Shown one piece after another: positions 28,790-38,054 of a DNA stretch of 64,000 nucleotides (position 1 is its first letter; each line of letters begins with the position of its first letter). Below the pieces are notes generated by a model that was given only the letters and a program-made list of their open reading frames with translations, had not been told where the DNA came from and searched no databases. Location of the stretch: positions 248,001 to 312,000 of the forward strand of contig NZ_CP099917.1 in assembly GCF_030994125.1 (NCBI RefSeq). The letters run 5' to 3'. The position numbers and the translations under genes are program-made. This DNA is from Pseudoalteromonas xiamenensis (GTDB taxonomy: Bacteria > Pseudomonadota > Gammaproteobacteria > Enterobacterales > Alteromonadaceae).

Positions 28790-29272
28790 TTATTCAGCTG
28801 GATTAGGGTTGGCTAGAACAGATTCAGTTTGTGCTTTTCTAAATGCTTCAATTTTTTCGAAAATTTCCGGATTTTGACATCCTAAAATTTGTGCCGCAAG
28901 TAAACCTGCGTTCGCCGCACCCGCATCTCCTATGGCCAATGTACCCACTGCAACGCCTTTTGGCATCTGACAGATAGATAAAAGAGAATCGACACCGTTA
29001 AGTGTTTTAGATTTTACGGGAACACCTAACACTGGCAGGCTTGTAAATGCCGCAGCCATGCCCGGTAAATGCGCAGCGCCACCAGCGCCTGCAATGATTA
29101 CTTTAATTCCGCGCTCAGCAGCATTGGATGCATATTCTGCTAATAAGTGAGGTGTGCGGTGTGCTGATACAACTTTTGTTTCGTAAGCAATACCAAAATT
29201 ATCTAACATTTCTGCTGCATGTTGCATTGTAGGCCAATCTGACTTCGAACCCATGATAATGCCAACGGTCAT
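28790..29272 (-). CDS. purE: N5-carboxyaminoimidazole ribonucleotide mutase
   Basis: Converts N5-CAIR to CAIR, the step after PurK. 160 residues from ATG 29272, which has a TGAGGAA ribosome-binding site; the upstream in-frame extension to 29383 has none and is not part of the family. Visible motifs: [30 protein letters not shown] and the octamer-core [11 protein letters not shown] palindrome lies 42-60 bases upstream of the start. Confidence 0.96.
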   Translation of the reverse strand: MTVGIIMGSKSDWPTMQHAAEMLDNFGIAYETKVVSAHRTPHLLAEYASNAAERGIKVIIAGAGGAAHLPGMAAAFTSLPVLGVPVKSKTLNGVDSLLSICQMPKGVAVGTLAIGDAGAANAGLLAAQILGCQNPEIFEKIEAFRKAQTESVLANPNPAE

Positions 29273-29313
29273 AGGAAATTCCTCACTTTTACTTGTAACG
29301 ATACGATAAATTG

Positions 29314-29332
29314 ATGCGTTTCTTGCACGCAT
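29314..29332. promoter_or_regulatory. Palindrome upstream of purE
   Basis: ATGCGT-N7-ACGCAT. It is in the promoter region but does not fit the PurR box (ACGCAAACGTTTNCGT type), so the regulator is unknown. Confidence 0.3.
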
Positions 29333-29451
29333 TGGGGTAGCTGCATTATACCCAACTCTTCCCTTGTTGCGAAGTTGCAACACGTCATAGTTCTACGATT
29401 TTGGGCGTCAAAATTGGAAATATTTTTGTTTGTACACCATATTTTATTAAC

Positions 29452-29485
29452 TGAGCGCGCTCAATTTATTTAATGAGCACGCTCA
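29452..29485. promoter_or_regulatory. Paired palindromic operators upstream of the TetR gene
   Basis: TGAGCGCGCTCA (29452-29463) and TGAGCACGCTCA (29474-29485): two nearly identical 12-base palindromes, 22 bases apart start to start, that is two helical turns. The pair also forms a larger inverted repeat. They lie 41-74 bases before the TetR ATG, the expected site for self-repression; binding by this protein is inference. Confidence 0.65.
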
Positions 29486-29525
29486 GTTATTTAGGAAAAT
29501 GGCGATATAACAGAGAGATAACTAA

Positions 29526-30047
29526 ATGGATAAGCGACTAAAGACTAAAGAACGCATCCTAGACGCTGCATGGCATCTTTTTCATAATCAAGGCTTTTGT
29601 GATACGACCACAAGGCAGATAGCAACGCAATCACACGTTGCTAACGGTACGGTATTTACACATTATCCGAATAAGGGTGCTCTTTTAAAGGAGGCTTTTG
29701 ATAAACAAGCGTGCGCACTAATTCTTGAAGCTAAACAAACGAACAAACAACACTCCCCTCGTTTATCTTTGCGGCATTTTGCATCGTTCTTATATCCGTT
29801 TTATATCGCACATAGAACGCTCTCGAAAACATACTTTAGTGAACTTATCCTTTCAGGTCGATCCGAATCTTGCCATCTATCATTACTTGAACACGAAATA
29901 CATCAAGGCCAGCCATTTTTAAAATCGAAAGTTCCGCTATTAATCGATCTTTACGTGATGACGTTTGTTTTCAGTGAAGTTGATAAACATGACGATGTTG
30001 GTAACACGTTGAGATTGCTGAGTACGAAACTTCAACATATCGGTTAG
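29526..30047 (+). CDS. TetR/AcrR-family transcriptional regulator
   Basis: The N-terminal HTH reads TRQIATQSHVANGTVFTHYPNKGALL (about 29-54), the standard TetR recognition helix and FxxKxxL continuation. The ligand-binding part (about 60-173) has no close match I can name. It is transcribed alone, between divergent purE and a convergent acetyltransferase gene, with no efflux pump or enzyme beside it. The double operator just upstream suggests self-control; its target is elsewhere. Confidence 0.9.
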   Translation: MDKRLKTKERILDAAWHLFHNQGFCDTTTRQIATQSHVANGTVFTHYPNKGALLKEAFDKQACALILEAKQTNKQHSPRLSLRHFASFLYPFYIAHRTLSKTYFSELILSGRSESCHLSLLEHEIHQGQPFLKSKVPLLIDLYVMTFVFSEVDKHDDVGNTLRLLSTKLQHIG

Positions 30048-30057
30048 TATGATGTGT

Positions 30058-30546
30058 TCAAAACGAATAGATTAAGTAGCAATTATTCAAGCGACGAAGA
30101 TAAGTATGGAATCCGCAGTTTGTAACGGTGTTTATTGCAGCAATATTGTCAACGTGGATTTTGGCTTTCCAATTTTTAGAACGTAACCACTCTATCCCTT
30201 TGCTATACATTTGCAACGCGCTTAACGCTTCTTGCATATAGTGATAACCACGATAGTTCTCATCTAGCTCAAATGAAACTAAGAAAGCATCAAATCTCGA
30301 AGCGAATTGAATGCCTATAGAGCCTATTAATTGTTCATTATCTTTAATAATCGCTAAACGAACGCCTTTTTTCTGTAGGTACTGTTCGATATCCCACTGT
30401 ATCCAAGCTCTAAGTTCTGTGCTCGTTATCCCCTTCTCATAATCGTTAAATCGTTGCGTCGAATGTTGAGAGAGTATCTTATGTAGATATGTAACATCTT
30501 TGTACTTGATGGGTCGTAACGTCAAATGTTCTGTAATAATTTCCAT
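30058..30546 (-). CDS. GNAT-family N-acetyltransferase (RimJ/RimL-like)
   Basis: The 162 residues begin EHLTLRPIKYKD, the usual opening of RimJ/RimL acetyltransferases. The acetyl-CoA motif A region is present but weak (ENYRGYHYMQEALSALQMY in place of the Q/RxxGxG/A loop), and VDNIAAINTVTNCGF is the C-terminal motif of the family. Substrate unknown. It is divergent from a 69-codon gene, with 54 bases between. Confidence 0.75.
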   Translation of the reverse strand: MEIITEHLTLRPIKYKDVTYLHKILSQHSTQRFNDYEKGITSTELRAWIQWDIEQYLQKKGVRLAIIKDNEQLIGSIGIQFASRFDAFLVSFELDENYRGYHYMQEALSALQMYSKGIEWLRSKNWKAKIHVDNIAAINTVTNCGFHTYLRRLNNCYLIYSF

Positions 30547-30600
30547 TTTATTGTTGTTTGTTATAATCCGAGACTATCGTTTTCAGATTGGAAAAATAAG

Positions 30601-30810
30601 ATGTCTACAGAGTTTAACGTGATCCCGCCAACAACAAAAGTATATTGCAAAGAACGTGGTGAAGGTTGGACACTGACCGGTATAACATCTGAAAAAGAAA
30701 ATACGTCGGTAATGTTCAACGGTATTCGATACACAATTCCAGCAATAAAAATTTTACAAGAGTTGCTGCCAAATTTTGAAAAATGGCAGCGAGGCGAACT
30801 TACAGATTAA
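30601..30810 (+). CDS. Small hypothetical protein (69 aa)
   Basis: Start at ATG 30601; an in-frame extension to 30526 overlaps the divergent acetyltransferase gene and is unlikely. The soluble, mildly acidic product begins MSTEFNVIPPTTKVYC and ends FEKWQRGELTD. I do not recognise the family. The last 11 bases overlap the end of bioD on the other strand. Codon use resembles its neighbours. Confidence 0.6.
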   Translation: MSTEFNVIPPTTKVYCKERGEGWTLTGITSEKENTSVMFNGIRYTIPAIKILQELLPNFEKWQRGELTD

Positions 30811-31477
30811 ACACTGAATGAAGCGCTGGCTGTACTTTTAATTTAGGCTTCTCTTCGGTATACGGTGATTCAGCTAGAAGCGGAACGTGCAGATGACTTT
30901 TTAACGTTTCTAAATTTTGCTCATATTCGAGCATTTCAGGGTCGACTTGATTGGCGACCCATCCTACGCATTGACATCCCGCTTGTTCAATGACTCTTAA
31001 CGTTAACAACGCATGGTTCAAACAACCCAGTTTCATTCCAACCACCAAAATCACTGGTAACTGTTGCAGGCTAACCCAATCAGAATAATATTCAGTATCG
31101 TTCAACGGGATCATCCACCCGCCAGCGCCTTCAACTAACGTGTATTCTTGCCCAAGAGAAGTAATCTCTTGATACTTCGTTGTCAATTCTAATACTGAAA
31201 GCGATCTGCCTTCTCTCGCTGCAGCTATATGTGGCGCAACAGGACTCATAAAGCAAAAAGGGTTGACTTGTTCATACTTTGCATGCGTCGTAGACGACTC
31301 CATCAATAGTAAAGCATCCGTGTTAACGGGCTGTCCAAACGCGATTTCTGCTCCAGCGGCGATTGGTTTAAACCCGAAGCCTAACCTTTGTTTATGCGCA
31401 AGATATTTTAGCAGCAGCGACGTTACGTGTGTTTTGCCTACTTCAGTGTCTGTTCCTGTAATGAAGAATGATTGCAT
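30800..31477 (-). CDS. bioD: Dethiobiotin synthetase
   Basis: ATP-dependent closure of the ureido ring on DAPA to give dethiobiotin. The P-loop GTDTEVGKT lies at residues 8-16. FKPIAAG carries the catalytic Lys, and VEGAGGWMIPLND the Mg/substrate loop. 225 residues. Last gene of bioBFCD; 7 bases separate it from bioC. Confidence 0.94.
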   Translation of the reverse strand: MQSFFITGTDTEVGKTHVTSLLLKYLAHKQRLGFGFKPIAAGAEIAFGQPVNTDALLLMESSTTHAKYEQVNPFCFMSPVAPHIAAAREGRSLSVLELTTKYQEITSLGQEYTLVEGAGGWMIPLNDTEYYSDWVSLQQLPVILVVGMKLGCLNHALLTLRVIEQAGCQCVGWVANQVDPEMLEYEQNLETLKSHLHVPLLAESPYTEEKPKLKVQPALHSVFNL

Positions 31478-31484
31478 TTCCTTG

Positions 31485-32243
31485 TTACCCCTTAGTTAAC
31501 TTTAATAATGCCACTTCGTAAGTCACTTCATAAATCCCGTTTTTGCATGGGTAATTAGACAAAATAGATAAGATTTTGGATTTGCCACCTAGACCAACAC
31601 AAGCTTGCTTAGGCACTAATGTGTGATTAGCACCAATCTTCTTGATCGATTGCAATGCTTCTTTTGGTGTCATAAAGACGTCTTTTAGGGAAACCTGCTC
31701 TATCGTTTGCAGTTTAAGTGACGAAGATTTTATGTAGCGCTTGAGAGTCTCAATATGAGTGAATTTATTAACGTTACTTTTTAAGTTTGAATCGAGATAG
31801 GCTTGTTTTACTTCGCTTAGCGAGCCTTCTAGAACAACACTCAGATAAGCTTCACCACGCGGCTTAAGGACGGATGCTAAATTTGTTAATAACGCGTTCA
31901 AATCTTGGCTCCACTGCATCGCAAAATTGCTAAATACTAAGTCGAATACGTTTTGTTGAAAAGGCAGAGCATCCATATCAGCACAAACTTTATGAATCCC
32001 CTCACTCGACGCTAACATTGATTCGCTGAGGTCTAATTGTACGACTAGGTTTGAAACAGCACTTAATGTCGAATAATGTAACCCTGGTCCGCAACCTAAG
32101 TCTAATGCACAACGCCGTTTTTCGGAGCCTATCCATTCGAATAGAATCTGCGCGCTCTTTGCTTGCACTTTCGCATGCTCTTCATAAAATGCAGCGGCTT
32201 TAGAAAATTTTTTTGCAGTCATGGACTTGTTGATAGCGTTCAT
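31485..32243 (-). CDS. bioC: Malonyl-ACP O-methyltransferase
   Basis: Methylates malonyl-ACP so that fatty acid synthase can make the pimeloyl chain. SAM motif I is ALDLGCGPGLHYSTL; motifs II and III are VCADMDALPF and FDLVFSNFAMQWSQDL, the latter typical of BioC. 252 residues. The ATG overlaps the bioF stop by 4 bases. A bioH esterase is not in the window. Confidence 0.92.
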   Translation of the reverse strand: MNAINKSMTAKKFSKAAAFYEEHAKVQAKSAQILFEWIGSEKRRCALDLGCGPGLHYSTLSAVSNLVVQLDLSESMLASSEGIHKVCADMDALPFQQNVFDLVFSNFAMQWSQDLNALLTNLASVLKPRGEAYLSVVLEGSLSEVKQAYLDSNLKSNVNKFTHIETLKRYIKSSSLKLQTIEQVSLKDVFMTPKEALQSIKKIGANHTLVPKQACVGLGGKSKILSILSNYPCKNGIYEVTYEVALLKLTKG

Positions 32244-33382
32244 ACGATCTGTTTAAGCTCCATGAGTAACGTATCGATATCCTCTCGCGTATGTTCTGAG
32301 GTAATCGTAATTCTCAGTCTTGCGGTATTAAACGGAACTGTAGGTGGGCGAATTGCAGTAAGCCAAATCCCCTTTTCTCTTAGCTTTTTCTGTGCGCAAA
32401 CGGTTGCTTCAGCATCGCCCAACACTATCGGTTGAATCGGCGATTTAGAACTCAGCAGAGGTAATGCCAGTTCAGTTGCACAACGAGTAAAGTACTCAAT
32501 GTTCGACTGAAGTTTTTCGCGTTGCGCCGATGCATTTAGCACTCGTTCTACTTGCTTTAAATTCAATGCCGCTAAAATCGGCGACATCGCTGTTGAATAG
32601 ATGTATTCGCGATTAAATTGAAGAAGATAATCGATAAAGGATTGCGAACCTAAAATACAAGCGCCTTGACCACCGACAGCTTTACCAAACGTGATGATCA
32701 GTATGTTTGGTCTTATCGTTTCGACAGACCCTAAGCCATGTTTGCCCAAAACGCCAAACGCGTGAGCATCATCAACCATTAGCCACGCATTGTGCTTTTT
32801 GGCAAGGTCCGCTATCGCATCGAGCTGGGCACAGTCACCATCCATTGAAAAAATGCCTTCGGTTACAATAAGCTTGTTTTCGGATTTTGATTTTTCGAGC
32901 CGACTTCTAAGATGGTTTACGTCATTATGGTTAAAGCGTTCCAGCTTTGCATTCGAATCTAAGCTACCGTCAAGCAAACTCGCGTGGTTCAATTTATCTT
33001 GAAATACAGTGCTGTTAGTGCTGACTTTCGGGTCATTAAATAATGCTTTTATCACACCTACGTTAGCACTAAAACCTGAATTGCAGAGCAACGCGGCTTC
33101 GTAACCTAATGTATCGCATAAAAGAGCTTCGAGCGCGTAATGTTCTTGCGTATACCCCGTCACTAACGCCGACGCACTCGCGCCTATCCGATTTTGCCTT
33201 AAATTCGAAACATCCGTTACAGAACCAATTCCGAGGTAATCATTGCTTGCAAAATTCAAATAGCGTCTACCATCGACGGTGATCTGGCGACCATCCGACG
33301 ACTCGATGCACGTGCGCGCTCTTCTCAAATTTTCGAGTTCGCGCGCAATTACTGCTTGTTCTACAAAAGCGAAATGGCTCAT
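32240..33382 (-). CDS. bioF: 8-amino-7-oxononanoate synthase
   Basis: PLP enzyme joining pimeloyl-ACP/CoA and alanine. ASNDYLGIG and GASASALVTGYTQEH are the substrate-site motifs. VDDAHAFGVLGKHGLG binds PLP, and the Schiff-base Lys is in TFGKAVGGQGACI. 380 residues, family length. One base after bioB. Confidence 0.95.
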   Translation of the reverse strand: MSHFAFVEQAVIARELENLRRARTCIESSDGRQITVDGRRYLNFASNDYLGIGSVTDVSNLRQNRIGASASALVTGYTQEHYALEALLCDTLGYEAALLCNSGFSANVGVIKALFNDPKVSTNSTVFQDKLNHASLLDGSLDSNAKLERFNHNDVNHLRSRLEKSKSENKLIVTEGIFSMDGDCAQLDAIADLAKKHNAWLMVDDAHAFGVLGKHGLGSVETIRPNILIITFGKAVGGQGACILGSQSFIDYLLQFNREYIYSTAMSPILAALNLKQVERVLNASAQREKLQSNIEYFTRCATELALPLLSSKSPIQPIVLGDAEATVCAQKKLREKGIWLTAIRPPTVPFNTARLRITITSEHTREDIDTLLMELKQIV

Positions 33383-33383
33383 A

Positions 33384-34424
33384 TTAGGCTTCGTAAAACA
33401 ACTCAGAGGTCTGTTTATCCGCGATAGCTGAACTCAGCGAGGCTTCATAGGCTTCGTCAGAATAGTCTTCTCGAGTTTCCGGACGCATACCGAGCTTCTT
33501 AAGTAATAACATGTCTGCATCTGCTTCAGGGTTTTCAGTTGTCAGCAACTTATCACCGTAAAAAATGCTATTTGCCCCCGCGAAGAAACACATGGATTGC
33601 ATTTGTTCGTTCATTTGAGTGCGGCCTGCAGACAAACGCACATAACTTTTAGGCATCATGATACGCGCTACTGCGATAGTGCGGATAAATTCAAAATGAT
33701 CTAAATCGTCTACGTTTTCAAGTGGCGTACCTTTTACTTTCACTAGCATGTTGATTGGCACACTTTCTGGTTGCTTAGGTAAGTTTGCTAAATTAAGTAA
33801 TAAGCCAAAACGATCTGCTGCTTGCTCACCCATACCCACGATGCCACCTGAACACACTTTCATGCCTGCACCACGAACATGATCAAGCGTGTCTAAACGG
33901 TCCTGATAAGTACGTGTTGTGATGATTTGTTGATAGTACTCGGGTGAGGTATCGAGATTGTGGTTGTAATAATCCAAACCAGCCGTCGCTAAGGTATTTG
34001 CTTTGTCTTCAGACAGCATGCCAAGCGTCATACACGTTTCTAGGCCAAGCGCTTTGACTTCTTTTACCATTTTTTCGATGTACGGCATGTCTCTGTCTTT
34101 CGGATCTGACCAAGCTGCACCCATACAAAAACGTGTCGCGCCTTTAGTTTTCGCTAGTCGAGCTTGTTCTACTACCTTCTCTACTTCCATTAATCGTTCA
34201 CGCTCTAACTCTGTTTTGTAATGACCTGACTGCGGACAGTATTTACAATCTTCAGGACAAGCACCGGTTTTAATGGACAGGAGCGTTGAGATTTGAACTT
34301 CATTCGGGTTAAATGTTTCACGGTGAATTGACGCCGCTTTAAATAGCAGGTCGTTAAATGGCATTTCAAATAGCGCTTTGACTTCTTCATAAGTCCAATC
34401 GTGACGTACAGTTCCCAAACTCAT
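33384..34424 (-). CDS. bioB: Biotin synthase
   Basis: Radical-SAM enzyme inserting sulfur into dethiobiotin. The [4Fe-4S] cysteines are [30 protein letters not shown] and the conserved Arg in LSAGRTQM (sacrificial 2Fe-2S cluster) are present. 346 residues. First gene of the bioBFCD transcript, divergent from bioA with 109 bases between. Confidence 0.97.
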   Translation of the reverse strand: MSLGTVRHDWTYEEVKALFEMPFNDLLFKAASIHRETFNPNEVQISTLLSIKTGACPEDCKYCPQSGHYKTELERERLMEVEKVVEQARLAKTKGATRFCMGAAWSDPKDRDMPYIEKMVKEVKALGLETCMTLGMLSEDKANTLATAGLDYYNHNLDTSPEYYQQIITTRTYQDRLDTLDHVRGAGMKVCSGGIVGMGEQAADRFGLLLNLANLPKQPESVPINMLVKVKGTPLENVDDLDHFEFIRTIAVARIMMPKSYVRLSAGRTQMNEQMQSMCFFAGANSIFYGDKLLTTENPEADADMLLLKKLGMRPETREDYSDEAYEASLSSAIADKQTSELFYEA

Positions 34425-34499
34425 AACTATCTCTTCTTTATTGTCTTCTATCCCTTGCCGGGACTGTGGTTTTTGCTTAGTCTACTGCACGAATGTTTG

Positions 34500-34533
34500 T
34501 TGTCAACGCTGACCAGCCACCAAAGGTTTACCA
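34500..34533. promoter_or_regulatory. BirA-type biotin operator between bioA and bioB
   Basis: TTGTCAACG-N16-GGTTTACCA. This matches the BirA operator (TTGTAAACC-N16-GGTTTACAA in E. coli) at 7 of 9 and 8 of 9 positions with the same 16-base spacer. It ends at the base before the TTG start of bioA, so it also contains that gene's ribosome-binding site. Confidence 0.75.
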
Positions 34534-35823
34534 TTGAATAAATTAAACACTATTGATTTGGATTTTGATAAAAATCATATCTGGCATCCTTATACATCGA
34601 TGATTAATCCACTCCCTGTGTATCCAGTTGCACGGACTTACGAGAATAAAATTATCCTCGAAAATGGCAAAACGCTCATTGATGGGATGGCCTCATGGTG
34701 GAGCGCAATTCACGGTTATAGTCACCCCGAACTCGTAAATGCTATCGTCGAGCAAGCGCAAACTATGAGTCACATTATGTTTGGAGGCATCACGCATGAG
34801 CCCGCCGTTGAGCTCTGTAAAAGACTAGTTAATATAACTGCGCCTCGCTTAAGTAAAGTTTTTCTAGCCGACAGTGGTTCTGTAAGTGTCGAAGTATCAA
34901 TAAAAATGGCGATGCAATATTGGCTGAGCCAAGGTATTACGACCAAGTCAAAACTCATGACCGCAAAAAAAGGCTATCATGGCGACACGTTCGCCGCGAT
35001 GAGTGTTTGTGATCCGATTAATTCGATGCACAGCATGTATAAAGGTTTCTTGCCTGAACACATATTCGTTGAAGCCCCAAAGTCCGCTTTTTATTCCAAT
35101 TTCGACGAACTAGAACTTGAGCAACTTGAAGATGCGTTTAAAAATCACCATAACGAGGTTTGTGCATTTATCATTGAACCCATTGTACAAAACGCGGGAG
35201 GAATGAATTTCTACCATCCAAGCTACCTTAAATCGTTGAGACTGCTATGCGACAAATACGATGTCCTTCTCATTTTGGATGAAATCGCAACAGGCTTCGG
35301 CCGCACAGGAAAATTATTTGCCTACGAACACGCAAATATAGAGCCAGACATTCTGTGTATCGGTAAAGCTCTGACTGGTGGCATGATGACCTTATCAGCT
35401 ACTTTGACGACGGATAAAATTGCAAATGGGATAAGTTCTGGTGAAGCGGGTGTGCTTATGCATGGACCTACTTTTATGGGCAACCCTTTAGCTTGTAAGG
35501 TTGCGAGCGCCAGTATAGATTTGCTGTTTGAATCGAATTGGGCTGACAATGTCACTCGCGTTGAATCGTCACTTAAAGCACTAAAATCCTGTGAAACGTT
35601 ATCTTCCGTTGTTGACGTTAGAATATTAGGTGCTATTGGCGTTGTAGAACTTAATAGAAGTGTTGATGTAGCCAAAATACAGCGTTTCTTTATCGAAAAA
35701 GGTGTCTGGATCCGTCCGTTTGGCAAACTAATCTATTTAATGCCGCCATATACTTCACCATCAGAAGATATAACTCGACTTTGTAATGCAGTTTTTGATG
35801 CTATCTATCAAGATGAATTTTAG
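34534..35823 (+). CDS. bioA: Adenosylmethionine-8-amino-7-oxononanoate aminotransferase
   Basis: PLP aminotransferase using SAM as amino donor. HIWHPYTSM near the N-terminus, SSWWSAIHG-like MASWWSAIHGYSHPE, DSGSVSVEVSIKMA, LILDEIATGFGRTGK and the PLP Lys in CIGKALTGGMM all match BioA. 429 residues. The start is TTG 34534: E. coli homology begins here, and an AAAGG lies 7 bases upstream, inside the BirA operator. The next ATG would cut off the conserved HIWHPY. Confidence 0.95.
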   Translation: MNKLNTIDLDFDKNHIWHPYTSMINPLPVYPVARTYENKIILENGKTLIDGMASWWSAIHGYSHPELVNAIVEQAQTMSHIMFGGITHEPAVELCKRLVNITAPRLSKVFLADSGSVSVEVSIKMAMQYWLSQGITTKSKLMTAKKGYHGDTFAAMSVCDPINSMHSMYKGFLPEHIFVEAPKSAFYSNFDELELEQLEDAFKNHHNEVCAFIIEPIVQNAGGMNFYHPSYLKSLRLLCDKYDVLLILDEIATGFGRTGKLFAYEHANIEPDILCIGKALTGGMMTLSATLTTDKIANGISSGEAGVLMHGPTFMGNPLACKVASASIDLLFESNWADNVTRVESSLKALKSCETLSSVVDVRILGAIGVVELNRSVDVAKIQRFFIEKGVWIRPFGKLIYLMPPYTSPSEDITRLCNAVFDAIYQDEF

Positions 35824-35838
35824 TGCATAACTCACTGA

Positions 35839-35866
35839 CAGTTTGAGTGGACTACCACTCAAACTG
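35839..35866. terminator. Perfect hairpin at the convergent end of bioA and the kinase gene
   Basis: CAGTTTGAGTGG / CCACTCAAACTG (35839-35850 with 35855-35866), loop ACTA. It overlaps the last codons of the minus-strand gene. No T run is seen on either strand. Confidence 0.5.
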
Positions 35867-36286
35867 ACGTGCCATGTTACTGATGGTTCTTAGTGCGACA
35901 TGGTGGATATTTCGCTTTTGGTAAAGATGCTGTAAAGACTTATCTTTTACTTCACCTACTACAACTTCTTTAACTTGATACCCCATTGCATGCGCAGCTG
36001 CGCTGTAGGCGACATATTCCCAACGTCGAATGTTCGTGTTATCGACAATGACCAGCTCAATCCCTTCCGCTAGCGAGTTGATGAATCGCGCTAAGTTTAA
36101 ATTATGAAACTCAGATAGTTTCGTTTTATCAAATTGATAGGACCCGTCTGACTGCAAAAAATAATCGTCCGTAGAACAAATCACATAACGTGTTTCATCC
36201 CCACCAACTAATTCTTCGGCGAGCGAGAAGGCATAATGTGACTTACCCGATCCTGGTAGTCCTCGGAGTATAAAAGCTTGCTTCAT
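35852..36286 (-). CDS. P-loop AAA-family kinase-like protein (zeta toxin/N4BP2-like ATPase)
   Basis: The 144 residues contain Walker A LRGLPGSGKSHYAF (about 8-20), a DDYF motif (STDDYFLQSDG) and VIVDNTNIRRWE as the Walker B/phosphoacceptor region. This set fits the small polynucleotide-kinase-like ATPases seen fused in eukaryotic N4BP2. Substrate unknown. Monocistronic. Confidence 0.75.
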   Translation of the reverse strand: MKQAFILRGLPGSGKSHYAFSLAEELVGGDETRYVICSTDDYFLQSDGSYQFDKTKLSEFHNLNLARFINSLAEGIELVIVDNTNIRRWEYVAYSAAAHAMGYQVKEVVVGEVKDKSLQHLYQKRNIHHVALRTISNMARQFEW

Positions 36287-36567
36287 TCTTTTTATATATC
36301 GTTTTGAATTTAAACCACAGTCTATAGTTTGCCATAAAAATACGAGATAACCTATTCACACAGCGTCAAATTGTTCAACAAATCGCCTAAAATGAAATGT
36401 AATTTCTACTCAGTCTCTAGATCGTGCGTTTGTTTCCAACAATTTTACATTGAAACGAAAAAGCTGGTTTTTTTATTTGTATTTCGATTGTAAGATACGA
36501 CACTCGCATCAACATTTATGATGCACGTATAGAATATTTATTGGTAACTAAAATCATTGGAGTGAAA

Positions 36568-37965
36568 ATGAGTCACATAGCGATAACGGAGCTATTAAAG
36601 GGCACCGTTGCGGTTGACAGCCAAGTCACAGTTAAGGGCTGGATCCGTACACGACGCGATTCAAAAGCAGGTATTTCTTTTTTAGCCGTTCATGACGGTT
36701 CTTGTTTTGATCCTATTCAAGCTGTAGTGCCAAATTCACTCAATAATTATGAAGAAATAACTCGTTTAACAGCGAGCTGCTCTGTTTCAGTCACCGGTAA
36801 ACTTGTCGCGTCTGAAGGTGCTGGTCAATCATTCGAAATCCAAGCAGAATCGGTTGAAGTGTTAGGCTGGGTTGAAAATCCAGACACATACCCAATGGCA
36901 GCTAAGCGTCATTCGATTGAATATTTACGTGAACACGCTCACCTACGCCCTCGTACGAACGTTATTGGTGCCGTTACTCGCGTACGTAACTGTCTTGCAC
37001 AAGCTATTCACCGTTTCTATCACGAGCGTGGATATGTTTGGATTAGCACGCCTATCGTAACCGCAAGCGACTGTGAAGGCGCTGGTGAAATGTTTCGTGT
37101 TTCTACATTAGACATGAACAACCTACCACGCACAGAAAAAGGTGATGTAGATTACAGTGAGGATTTCTTTGGCAAAGAAGCTTTCCTAACGGTGTCAGGT
37201 CAGCTAAACGGTGAAACGTACGCAAGCGCGATGTCAAAAATCTACACTTTTGGTCCCACATTCCGTGCAGAAAACTCAAATACTTCGCGTCACCTAGCAG
37301 AATTCTGGATGGTTGAGCCAGAGGTTGCGTTTGCAGACCTAAATGATATCGCAAAACTTGCAGAAGACATGCTTAAATATGTGTTTAAAGCAGTGCTTAC
37401 AGAACGTCCTGATGATATGGCTTTCTTTGCAGAGCGTATTGAGCCAACAGCGGTAACTCGTCTTGAGTCTTTCATCGATAAAGATTTTGCGCAAGTTGAC
37501 TACACTGATGCCATTACGATTCTTCAAAATTGTGGTAAGCAATTTGAATTCCCTGTTGAATGGGGTGTTGATCTTCAATCTGAACACGAAAGATATTTGG
37601 CTGAAGTCCATTTTGAAGCGCCTGTAGTTATTAAAAATTACCCTCGCGATATTAAAGCGTTCTACATGCGCCAAAATGAAGATGGCAAAACGGTTGCTGC
37701 AATGGACGTGGTGGCACCAGGTATTGGTGAAATCATAGGTGGTTCACAACGTGAAGAACGTTTGGATGTGCTTGACGCTCGTTTAGACGAAATGGGCCTC
37801 AACAAAGAAGATTACTGGTGGTATCGTGACCTTCGCCGTTACGGTACAGTACCACATTCAGGTTTTGGTCTTGGTTTTGAGCGTTTGGTTGCTTATGTAA
37901 CAGGTATGGGCAACGTTCGCGATGTTATCGCCTTCCCTCGTACTAAAGGAAGTGCAACGTTCTAA
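36568..37965 (+). CDS. asnS: Asparaginyl-tRNA synthetase
   Basis: Class IIb synthetase for tRNA-Asn. The N-terminal OB fold (about 15-105) starts with [19 protein letters not shown]. Catalytic motifs: [21 protein letters not shown] (motif 2) and [21 protein letters not shown] (motif 3). GGSQREERL is the family loop. 465 residues from ATG 36568, which has GGAGTG upstream; an in-frame TTG at 36541 lacks a site and is not needed. Strong terminator follows. Confidence 0.97.
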   Translation: MSHIAITELLKGTVAVDSQVTVKGWIRTRRDSKAGISFLAVHDGSCFDPIQAVVPNSLNNYEEITRLTASCSVSVTGKLVASEGAGQSFEIQAESVEVLGWVENPDTYPMAAKRHSIEYLREHAHLRPRTNVIGAVTRVRNCLAQAIHRFYHERGYVWISTPIVTASDCEGAGEMFRVSTLDMNNLPRTEKGDVDYSEDFFGKEAFLTVSGQLNGETYASAMSKIYTFGPTFRAENSNTSRHLAEFWMVEPEVAFADLNDIAKLAEDMLKYVFKAVLTERPDDMAFFAERIEPTAVTRLESFIDKDFAQVDYTDAITILQNCGKQFEFPVEWGVDLQSEHERYLAEVHFEAPVVIKNYPRDIKAFYMRQNEDGKTVAAMDVVAPGIGEIIGGSQREERLDVLDARLDEMGLNKEDYWWYRDLRRYGTVPHSGFGLGFERLVAYVTGMGNVRDVIAFPRTKGSATF

Positions 37966-37985
37966 GCGTTTTCACTTTGGATAAA

Positions 37986-38012
37986 AAAACCCAGCAGATG
38001 CTGGGTTTTTTT
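37986..38012 (+). terminator. Terminator after asnS
   Basis: CCCAGC / GCTGGG (37990-37995 with 38000-38005), loop AGAT, then seven T; the A run on the left makes it usable by fklB on the other strand. Confidence 0.9.
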
Positions 38013-38054
38013 GTTGCTAGGTTGCAGTTAACCCAACTCGAAAAACTATAAGTA

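Noticed and set aside
29314..29332. PurR box before purE
   Set aside because: A palindrome is present but the sequence ATGCGT-N7-ACGCAT does not fit the PurR consensus.
36541..36567. asnS start at TTG 36541
   Set aside because: No ribosome-binding site, while ATG 36568 has GGAGTG and matches homologues.
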